The notes below the pieces were generated by a model. The model ran no database searches and had not been told where the DNA came from. It was given only the letters and a program-made list of their open reading frames with translations. Shown here one piece after another: positions 9,144 through 21,100 of a stretch of 64,000 nt of DNA. Every line of letters begins with the position of its first letter. Positions within the stretch are counted from its first letter, which is position 1. Source of the stretch: Marivirga harenae (GTDB lineage: Bacteria > Bacteroidota > Bacteroidia > Cytophagales > Cyclobacteriaceae); the NCBI RefSeq assembly GCF_030534335.1, contig NZ_CP130565.1, positions 3,803,501 to 3,867,500 on the forward strand, given 5' to 3'. A program made the position numbers and the translations under genes.

Positions 9144-12100
9144 ACGAAACACATTTACAGATATACTAAAATAATTGTACTTGCCTTTACCTCATTATTC
9201 TTAATGAGCCAGAAGAGTAACGGCCAGGTAATGATTACCCAAGCTGACCTCAGTAATATTTGTGTTGATGGAGGTTATTATGGTCTTGGTGACATTACAG
9301 TTGCAGAGAATTCAAACTCAGATTTTAGTCCTGGAACCAATATTTATTTCAGACTATCTATTCCAGCAAATTTTGAATTTAAATCAGTTTCAGGCTCTTC
9401 GAGCTTTTACTCATTCACCACTAACGAGTTAAATATAGACAATATTACTATTACACCTTCATATGTTGAAATTCAGTACGATGTTACTGGTACCTCTTTT
9501 TTAGATCAGTTTACATTGCAAAACTTACAGGTAAGAGCCATAAATACTTCTAGCAATAGTGATATGGTTGAAGGAACTGCCTCAGTTCCAGCTGGGACTA
9601 TTAATTTTGCCGGTGGTGCAACTTTTGGGAATTTATCAAGCATAGAATCTCCTACAATTACAGGTCAACCAATTGCTGAAACGGTTTGTGAAGAGGAAAA
9701 TGCTAATTTTTCTGTTACCGCTACAGGTAATAGTTTGAGCTATCAATGGCAAAGAAATGATGGTGGTGGTTTTGACGATATTAATCTATCAACTGATGGT
9801 GGAATATATAGTAATTTTACGTCTCCCACTTTACAAATAAATAATGCTCCAACTACTGCAGATGGCTATACCTATAGAGCAAATATTGTGGGTAGTTGTT
9901 TACCTATGGCTACTTCCAATGTTGCTGCTTTAACTGTTGAAGCACTGCCTTCCCACCCAACTATAACGAATCAAAGTCAAACGGTTTGCCTGAATGAAGC
10001 AATAGCGTCACCCTCAGCCTCTGGAACTGGTGGTACAATAACTTGGTATTCTGACGCTGGTTTAACAACAGTTTTAACAACAGGGACAAACCCAACTACC
10101 GCAGATATTGGCTTTGATAATTCTGCATCTGGCACTACCAACGTTTATGTAACGGAAACCTCTGCACAAGGCTGTGAGAGTGAGTCTGCATTAGTTTCGT
10201 TAATAGTAAATCCACTACCAAACAATTCACTCACTGTTACTCCTACTGCTGTGGAAGTTTGTGACGGAAACACATTAAATTTCAGTATTGCTGGATCACA
10301 GACGGGTGTAGATTACCAATTATTTGATGAAAGTAATTCTGCGATCTCGGCCGCTATGGGCGGAAATGGAGGGACTATTAATATCACATCTAATGCTTTT
10401 GATTATGCTGCTTTAGGAAGTGATGGTACTGAAATCATTACAGTTCGTGCTACAAATCAATCAACCTTATGTACCGATGATCTTACGGACACAGAAACTA
10501 TTACTATTAATGAGTTACCCGTTGTAACTTTAAATAGCGATGACATTGATAATGTTATTTGTAATGGATCAACTATTGTTTTCTCTGCAGGAGGTGCCTC
10601 AACTTATCAGTTTTTTGTAAATGGTCTTGCGGTGCAAGGTCCTTCAGCTTCTAACACCTTTTCTACTTCAACTTTGGCTGATGGAGATGTTGTTACGGTT
10701 ACTGGAACTGACGGGAACGCTTGTGCTGATACACACGCGGGAATCAGTGTAACTGTAGAAAATGCTCCCACTGCACCTTCCATTCTTCAAGGTCCGAGCG
10801 TGTCAGTTTGTGAAGGTGGATCAGTCACCTTGACTTCTTCCATAGCTCCTGGCACCACTGAAGGCTCCTACAGATGGTACAAAGATGGAGTTTTAGTGCC
10901 TGCATTGACTACAAGAGACATTTCACTAACCTTAGTTTCTGAAAGTGGAAATTATACAGTTGAAGTAACCAATGGCGATAATACCGAGACTTGCTTTAGC
11001 AGTGCATCTTCAGCTACTACAGTTAACATCAATCCTTTACCTGTTAACACCCTCACTGTTACTCCTACTGCTGTGGAAGTTTGTGACGGAAACACATTAA
11101 ATTTCAGTATTGCTGGATCACAGACGGGTGTAGATTACCAATTATTTGATGAAAGTAATTCTGCGATCTCGGCCGCTATGGGCGGAAATGGAGGGACTAT
11201 TAATATCACATCTAATGCTTTTGATTATGCTGCTTTAGGAAGTGATGGTACTGAAATCATTACAGTTCGTGCTACAAATCAATCAACCTTATGTACCGAT
11301 GATCTTACGGACACAGAAACTATTACTATTGATGAGTTACCCGTTGTAACTTTAAATAGCGATGACATTGATAATGTTATTTGTAATGGATCAACTATTG
11401 TTTTCTCTGCAGGAGGTGCCTCAACTTATCAGTTTTTTGTAAATGGTCTTGCGGTGCAAGGTCCTTCAGCTTCTAACACCTTTTCTACTTCAACTTTGGC
11501 TGATGGAGATGTTGTTACGGTTACTGGAACTGACGGGAACGCTTGTGCTGATACACATGCGGGAATCAGTGTAACTGTAGAAAATGCTCCCGCTGCACCT
11601 TCCATTCTTCAAGGTCCGAGCGTGTCAGTTTGTGAAGGTGGATCAGTCACCTTGACTTCTTCCATAGCTCCTGGCACCACTGAAGGCTCCTATAGATGGT
11701 ACAAAGATGGAGTTTTAGTGCCTGCATTAACCACTAGAGACATTTCACTAACCTTAGTTTCTGAAAGTGGAAATTATAAAGTTGAAGTAACCAATGGCGA
11801 TAATACCGAGACTTGCTTTAGCAGTGCATCTTCAGCTACTACAGTTAACATCAATCCTTTACCTGTTAACACCCTCACTGTTACTCCTACTGCTGTGGAA
11901 GTTTGTGATGGAAACACATTAAATTTCAGTATTGCTGGATCACAGACGGGTGTAGATTACCAATTATTTGATGAAAGTAATTCTGCGATCTCGGCCGCTA
12001 TGGGCGGAAATGGAGGGACTATTAATATCACATCTAATGCTTTTGATTATGCTGCTTTAGGAAGTGATGGTACTGAAATCATTACAGTTCGTGCCACAAA

Positions 12101-15100
12101 TCAATCAACCTTATGTACCGATGATCTTACGGACACAGAAACTATTACTATTAATGAGTTACCCGTTGTAACTTTAAATAGCGATGACATTGATAATGTT
12201 ATTTGTAATGGATCAACTATTGTTTTCTCTGCAGGAGGTGCCTCAACTTATCAGTTTTTTGTAAATGGTCTTGCGGTGCAAGGTCCTTCAGCTTCTAACA
12301 CCTTCTCTACTTCAACTTTGGCTGATGGAGATGTTGTTACGGTTACTGGAACTGACGGGAACGCTTGTGCTGATACACACGCGGGAATCAGTGTAACTGT
12401 AGAAAATGCTCCCGCTGCACCTTCCATTCTTCAAGGTCCGAGCGTGTCAGTTTGTGAAGGTGGATCAGTCACCTTGACTTCTTCCATAGCTCCTGGCACC
12501 ACTGAAGGCTCCTATAGATGGTACAAAGATGGAGTTTTAGTGCCTGCATTAACCACTAGAGACATTTCACTAACCTTAGTTTCTGAAAGTGGAAATTATA
12601 CAGTTGAAGTAACCAATGGCGATAATACCGAGACTTGCTTTAGCAGTGCATCTTCAGCTACTACAGTTAACATCAATCCTTTACCTGTTAACACCCTCAC
12701 TGTTACTCCTACTGCTGTGGAAGTTTGTGATGGAAACACATTAAATTTCAGTATTGCTGGATCACAGACGGGTGTAGATTACCAATTATTTGATGAAAGT
12801 AATTCTGCGATCTCGGCCGCTATGGGCGGAAATGGAGGGACTATTAACATCACATCTAATGCTTTTGATTATGCTGCTTTAGGAAGTGATGGTACTGAAA
12901 TCATTACAGTTCGTGCTACAAATCAATCAACCTTATGTACCGATGATCTTACGGACACAGAAACTATTTCAATAAATCAGCCTCCAACTCCTGCCAATGC
13001 TGGACCTGATCAACAACTTTGTGGGACAGGCACCTCGCTTGCGGCTAATGCTCCGGCTATCGGTAGCGGACTCTGGAGTTTGGCTCCTTCTAATACAGGG
13101 GCGGGTGGTAGCATTACTACTCCTTCTAGCAATACCTCTGGATTTACGGGTACTGCCGGTGAAACCTATACCTTACGTTGGACGGTCTCTAATGGTGTTT
13201 GTGCCGATAGCTTTGATGAAGTTACCATTCAATTTGATCAGGCCTCTACGGCTGCTAATGCTGGGACGGACCAAACAGCTGCTGCTGCTAACTGTGGAAC
13301 AACGACTTCCCTAACAGCTAATACTCCAACTGTGGGTACTGGCCTTTGGACCATCATTACTGGGGATGGTAGCGGAGCTTTTGTAGATAACACCGACCCT
13401 ACTACTATCTTTACTGGGTCAGCTGAATTTACTTATACCCTACAGTGGACCATCTCCAATGGAAGCTGTGCGGCTAGCTCTTCTACTGTGGACATTGAGT
13501 TTGATGCTAATCCAACTCCTGCCAATGCTGGACCTGATCAACAACTTTGTGGGACAGGCACCTCCCTTGCGGCTAATGCTCCGGCTATCGGTAGCGGACT
13601 CTGGAGTTTGGCTCCTTCTAATACAGGGGCGGGTGGTAGCATTACTACTCCTTCTAGCAATACCTCTGGATTTACGGGTACTGCCGGTGAAACCTATACC
13701 TTACGTTGGACGGTCTCTAATGGTGTTTGTGCCGATAGCTTTGATGAAGTTACCATTCAATTTGATCAGGCCCCTACGGCTGCTAATGCTGGGACGGACC
13801 AAACAGCTGCTGCTGCTAACTGTGGAACAACGACTTCCCTTACGGCTAATGCTCCAACTGTGGGCACTGGACTTTGGACCATCATTACTGGGGATGGTAG
13901 CGGAGCCTTTGTAGATAACACTGACCCTACTACTATCTTTACTGGGTCAGCTGAATTTACTTATACCCTACAGTGGACCATCTCCAATGGAAGCTGTGCG
14001 GCTAGCTCTTCTACTGTGGACATTGAGTTTGATGCTAATCCAACTCCTGCCAATGCTGGACCTGATCAACAACTTTGTGGGACAGGCACCTCCCTTGCGG
14101 CTAATGCTCCGGCTATCGGTAGCGGACTCTGGAGTTTGGCTCCTTCTAATACAGGGGCGGGTGGTAGCATTACTACTCCTTCTAGCAATACCTCTGGATT
14201 TACGGGTACTGCCGGTGAAACCTATACCTTACGTTGGACGGTCTCTAATGGTGTTTGTGCCGATAGCTTTGATGAAGTTACCATTCAATTTGATCAGGCC
14301 CCTACGGCTGCTAATGCTGGGACGGACCAAACAGCTGCTGCTGCTAACTGTGGAACAACGACTACCCTTACGGCTAATGCTCCAACTGTGGGCACTGGAC
14401 TTTGGACCATCATTACTGGGGATGGTAGCGGAGCTTTTGTAGATAACACTGACCCTACTACTATCTTTACTGGGTCAGCTGAATTTACTTATACCCTACA
14501 GTGGACCATCTCCAATGGAAGCTGTGCGGCTAGCTCTTCTACTGTGGACATTGAGTTTGATGCTAATCCAACTCCTGCCAATGCTGGACCTGATCAACAA
14601 CTTTGTGGGACAGGCACCTCCCTTGCGGCTAATGCTCCGGCTATCGGTAGCGGACTCTGGAGTTTGGCTCCTTCTAATACAGGGGCGGGTGGTAGCATTA
14701 CTACTCCTTCTAGCAATACCTCTGGATTTACGGGTACTGCCGGTGAAACCTATACCTTACGTTGGACGGTCTCTAATGGTGTTTGTGCCGATAGCTTTGA
14801 TGAAGTTACCATTCAATTTGATCAGGCCCCTACGGCTGCTAATGCTGGGACGGACCAAACAGCTGCTGCTGCTAACTGTGGAACAACGACTTCCCTAACA
14901 GCTAATACTCCAACTGTGGGTACTGGCCTTTGGACCATCATTACTGGGGATGGTAGCGGAGCTTTTGTAGATAACACCGACCCTACTACTATCTTTACTG
15001 GGTCAGCTGAATTTACTTATACCCTACAGTGGACCATCTCCAATGGAAGCTGTGCGGCTAGCTCTTCTACTGTGGACATTGAGTTTGATGCTAATCCAAC

Positions 15101-18100
15101 TCCTGCCAATGCTGGACCTGATCAACAACTTTGTGGGACAGGCACCTCCCTTGCGGCTAATGCTCCGGCTATCGGTAGCGGACTCTGGAGTTTGGCTCCT
15201 TCTAATACAGGGGCGGGTGGTAGCATTACTACTCCTTCTAGCAATACCTCTGGATTTACGGGTACTGCCGGTGAAACCTATACCTTACGTTGGACGGTCT
15301 CTAATGGTGTTTGTGCCGATAGCTTTGATGAAGTTACCATTCAATTTGATCAGGCCCCTACGGCTGCTAATGCTGGGACGGACCAAACAGCTGCTGCTGC
15401 TAACTGTGGAACAACGACTTCCCTTACGGCTAATGCTCCAACTGTGGGCACTGGACTTTGGACCATCATTACTGGGGATGGTAGCGGAGCTTTTGTAGAT
15501 AACACCGACCCTACTACTATCTTTACTGGGTCAGCTGAATTTACTTATACCCTACAGTGGACCATCTCCAATGGAAGCTGTGCGGCTAGCTCTTCTACTG
15601 TGGACATTGAGTTTGATGCTAATCCAACTCCTGCCAATGCTGGACCTGATCAACAACTTTGTGGGACAGGCACCTCCCTTGCGGCTAATGCTCCGGCTAT
15701 CGGTAGCGGACTCTGGAGTTTGGCTCCTTCTAATACAGGGGCGGGTGGTAGCATTACTACTCCTTCTAGCAATACCTCTGGATTTACGGGTACTGCCGGT
15801 GAAACCTATACCTTACGTTGGACGGTCTCTAATGGTGTTTGTGCCGATAGCTTTGATGAAGTTACCATTCAATTTGATCAGGCCCCTACGGCTGCTAATG
15901 CTGGGACGGACCAAACAGCTGCTGCTGCTAACTGTGGAACAACGACTTCCCTTACGGCTAATGCTCCAACTGTGGGCACTGGACTTTGGACCATCATTAC
16001 TGGGGATGGTAGCGGAGCCTTTGTAGATAACACTGACCCTACTACTATCTTTACTGGGTCAGCTGAATTTACTTATACCCTACAGTGGACCATCTCCAAT
16101 GGAAGCTGTGCGGCTAGCTCTTCTACTGTGGACATTGAGTTTGATGCTAATCCAACTCCTGCCAATGCTGGACCTGATCAACAACTTTGTGGGACAGGCA
16201 CCTCCCTTGCGGCTAATGCTCCGGCTATCGGTAGCGGACTCTGGAGTTTGGCTCCTTCTAATACAGGGGCGGGTGGTAGCATTACTACTCCTTCTAGCAA
16301 TACCTCTGGATTTACGGGTACTGCCGGTGAAACCTATACCTTACGTTGGACGGTCTCTAATGGTGTTTGTGCCGATAGCTTTGATGAAGTTACCATTCAA
16401 TTTGATCAGGCCCCTACGGCTGCTAATGCTGGGACGGACCAAACTGCTGCTGCTGCTAACTGTGGAACAACGACTTCCCTAACAGCTAATACTCCAACTG
16501 TGGGTACTGGCCTTTGGACTATCATTACTGGGGATGGTAGCGGAGCCTTTGTAGATAACACTGACCCTACTACTATCTTTACTGGGTCAGCTGAATTTAC
16601 TTATACCCTACAGTGGACCATCTCCAATGGAAGCTGTGCGGCTAGCTCTTCTACTGTGGACATTGAGTTTGATGCTAATCCAACTCCTGCCAATGCTGGA
16701 CCTGATCAACAACTTTGTGGGACAGGCACCTCGCTTGCGGCTAATGCTCCGGCTATCGGTAGCGGACTCTGGAGTTTGGCTCCTTCTAATACAGGGGCGG
16801 GTGGTAGCATTACTACTCCTTCTAGCAATACCTCTGGATTTACGGGTACTGCCGGTGAAACCTATACCTTGCGTTGGACGGTCTCTAATGGTGTTTGTGC
16901 CGATAGCTTTGATGAAGTTACCATTCAATTTGATCAGGCCCCTACGGCTGCTAATGCTGGGACGGACCAAACAGCTGCTGCTGCTAACTGTGGAACAACG
17001 ACTTCCCTAACAGCTAATACTCCAACTGTGGGTACTGGCCTTTGGACCATCATTACTGGGGATGGTAGCGGAGCTTTTGTAGATAACACCGACCCTACTA
17101 CTATCTTTACTGGGTCAGCTGAATTTACTTATACCCTACAGTGGACCATCTCCAATGGAAGCTGTGCGGCTAGCTCTTCTACTGTGGACATTGAGTTTGA
17201 TGCTAATCCAACTCCTGCCAATGCTGGACCTGATCAACAACTTTGTGGGACAGGCACCTCGCTTGCGGCTAATGCTCCGGCTATCGGTAGCGGACTCTGG
17301 AGTTTGGCTCCTTCTAATACAGGGGCGGGTGGTAGCATTACTACTCCTTCTAGCAATACCTCTGGATTTACGGGTACTGCCGGTGAAACCTATACCTTGC
17401 GTTGGACGGTCTCTAATGGTGTTTGTGCCGATAGCTTTGATGAAGTTACCATTCAATTTGATCAGGCCCCTACGGCTGCTAATGCTGGGACGGACCAAAC
17501 AGCTGCTGCTGCTAACTGTGGAACAACGACTTCCCTAACAGCTAATACTCCAACTGTGGGTACTGGCCTTTGGACCATCATTACTGGGGATGGTAGCGGA
17601 GCCTTTGTAGATAACACCGACCCTACTACTATCTTTACTGGGTCAGCTGAATTTACTTATACCCTACAGTGGACCATCTCCAATGGAAGCTGTGCGGCTA
17701 GCTCTTCTACTGTGGACATTGAGTTTGATGCTAATCCAACTCCTGCCAATGCTGGACCTGATCAACAACTTTGTGGGACAGGCACCTCGCTTGCGGCTAA
17801 TGCTCCGGCTATCGGTAGCGGACTCTGGAGTTTGGCTCCTTCTAATACAGGGGCGGGTGGTAGCATTACTACTCCTTCTAGCAATACCTCTGGATTTACG
17901 GGTACTGCCGGTGAAACCTATACCTTACGTTGGACGGTCTCTAATGGTGTTTGTGCCGATAGCTTTGATGAAGTTACCATTCAATTTGATCAGGCCCCTA
18001 CGGCTGCTAATGCTGGGACGGACCAAACAGCTGCTGCTGCTAACTGTGGAACAACGACTTCCCTAACAGCTAATACTCCAACTGTGGGTACTGGCCTTTG

Positions 18101-21100
18101 GACCATCATTACTGGGGATGGTAGCGGAGCTTTTGTAGATAACACCGACCCTACTACTATCTTTACTGGGTCAGCTGAATTTACTTATACCCTACAGTGG
18201 ACCATCTCCAATGGAAGCTGTGCGGCTAGCTCTTCTACTGTGGACATTGAGTTTGATGCTAATCCAACTCCTGCCAATGCTGGACCTGATCAACAACTTT
18301 GTGGGACAGGCACCACGCTTGCCGCTAATGCTCCGGCTATTGGTAGCGGACTCTGGAGCTTGGCTCCTTCTAATACAGGGGCGGGTGGTAGCATTACTAC
18401 TCCTTCTAGCAATACCTCTGGATTTACGGGTACTGCCGGTGAAACCTATACCTTACGTTGGACGGTCTCTAATGGTGTTTGTGCCGATAGCTTTGATGAA
18501 GTTACCATTCAATTTGATCAGGCCCCTACGGCTGCTAATGCTGGGACGGACCAAACAGCTGCTGCTGCTAACTGTGGAACAACGACTTCCCTAACAGCTA
18601 ATACTCCAACTGTGGGTACTGGCCTTTGGACTATCATTACTGGGGATGGTAGCGGAGCCTTTGTAGATAACACTGACCCTACTACTATCTTTACTGGGTC
18701 AGCTGAATTTACTTATACCCTACAGTGGACCATCTCCAATGGAAGCTGTGCGGCTAGCTCTTCTACTGTGGACATTGAGTTTGATGCTAATCCAACTCCT
18801 GCCAATGCTGGACCTGATCAAGAAAATTGTCAGGATGGAAACTTTACGCTTGCTGCAAATAACCCTGCAATAGGTACAGGAAACTGGACTTTAGAAACAG
18901 GTACAGCTACTATCACTTCACCTAGTTCTCGAACTTCAACAGTATCAGGTATTCCAGTAGGTAGTTCTGCAACTTTAAGGTGGACTATTTCTAATGGAAG
19001 CTGCAGTAATTCATTTGATGATGTGATACTTTCAAATAATGAAGCTCCTCAATTCTCACCAGTACCAATTGATGTGACTGCATGTGCTGGTCAATTAATT
19101 GATATAGATTTTAGTACTATTTCAGGCACAGACAATATTACATGGACATCAAATAATACCGATGTTGGAAACCCTGCAACTGGAGGATCAAGTTTGACAT
19201 TCGTAACAGGGTCTAATAATACTATAAGTGACATTGTAACAACTATTACAGTTTCAGCATCTAATTCTGTTTGTACCACTCCTGTTACAACAGACTTTAC
19301 AATTACTTTACACCCAACACCCGATATTAATAATTACTTCCCGTCAACAGAAGTATGTGAAAATGAAAGTTCTATAGACTTAAACAGCATTGGACTAAGT
19401 GCAAATATTGGCGGTGGAACTTTCTCATTTGCTGGCCCTGGAGTATCGGGCTCTACTTTTGATGCAACTTCTGTACCTTTGGGCAACCAAGAAGTAGATG
19501 TGACTTACACAACTGCAGATGGATGCTCAAAAACAGAATCAATCAATCTATTAAATGTTATTGCGGAACCAACTGCCAATGCTGGAGCTGATGATGAAGT
19601 CTGCGTGAATACTTCGTACAACATTTCAGATGCAAGCGTTACAAATAGTGCTGGAATTTTATGGACACATGATGGCGCAGGTTCTATCTCAAATGCCACA
19701 ACAATCTCTCCTACCTATATTCCAGTGGTTGCGGATGCCGGCAGCAATGTAACCCTTACCTTAACGGTCGATGGGTTTAGTGCTTGTGCAGATGCGGTCG
19801 ATACTAAAGTTTTGGCTGTTACTGCTGAGCCAACTGCTAATGCTGGTGCTGATGATGAAGTTTGTGAAAATACTGCTTATACTGTCAGTGATGCCGCTGT
19901 TACTAATAGTGCCGGAATTAACTGGACTACTGATGGTAATGGGGTTTTAACTAATGCCACCACCTCTACGCCAACTTATACGCCAGATCCTTTGGATGCC
20001 GGTACAAATGTGACCTTAACTCTTACAGTGAGTGGAAATGGATCTTGTGTGAATGCAGTCGATACTAAAGTCTTAGCGGTTACTGCTGAGCCTACTGCAA
20101 ATGCTGGTCTTGATGATGAAGTTTGCGAAAATACTGCTTACACCGTTAGTGATGCCACTGTTACTAATAGTGCTGGAATTAACTGGACTACTGATGGTAA
20201 TGGGGTTTTAACTAATGCCACCACCTCTACGCCAACTTATACGCCAGATCCTTTGGATGCCGGTGCAAATGTGACGCTAACACTTACGGTCAGTGGAAAT
20301 GGGTCTTGTGTGGATGCGGTCGATACTAAAGTCTTAGCGGTTACTGCTGAGCCTACTGCAAATGCTGGAGCTGATGATGAAGTTTGTGAAAATACTGCTT
20401 ACACCGTTAGTGATGCCGCAGTTACTAATAGTGCTGGAATTAACTGGACTTCTGATGGTAATGGGGTTTTAACTAATGCCACCACCTCTACGCCAACTTA
20501 TACGCCAGACCCATTAGATGCCGGTACAAATGTGACCTTAACTCTTACGGTCAGTGGAAATGGGTCTTGTGTGGATGCAGTCGATACCAAAGTATTGGCT
20601 GTTACTGCTGAGCCTACTGCCAATGCTGGAACTGATGATGAAGTTTGTGAAAATACTGCTTACACCGTCAGTGATGCCGCTATTACTAATAGTGCTGGAA
20701 TTAACTGGACTTCTGATGGTAATGGGGTTTTAACTGATGCAAATACTATTACACCAACTTATACGCCTGATCCGACTGATGCAGGTACAAATGTGACGCT
20801 AACACTTACGGTAAGTGGAAATGGGTCTTGTGTGGATGCGGTCGATACTAAAGTCTTAACGGTTACTGCTGAGCCTACTGCAAATGCTGGCGCTGATGAT
20901 GAGATTTGCGTAAATACCACTTTTCAAGTGACAGATGCTAGTGTTACAGATGAAAACACCTTTTTCTGGTCTGAAGACGGTGACGGCTCCTTTGATGATC
21001 CGAATCTTATCAATCCAACTTATTCACCTGCATCTACAGACGCAGGAACTATAGTCACCTTGACCTTAACCGCCACTGGCAATGGATCTTGTGCTACGGT

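Noticed and set aside
16608-17498. 120-codon minus-strand ORFs in two repeat copies
   Set aside because: They occur only where TTACGT became TTGCGT and removed a stop codon on the opposite strand; no independent coding signs.
12997-18594. Series of 105-151-codon ORFs in another frame, repeated every 528 bp
   Set aside because: They are overlapping-frame shadows of the repeated array; their periodicity is that of the real coding unit, the products are Leu-rich without domain sense, and each is interrupted at the unit boundary.
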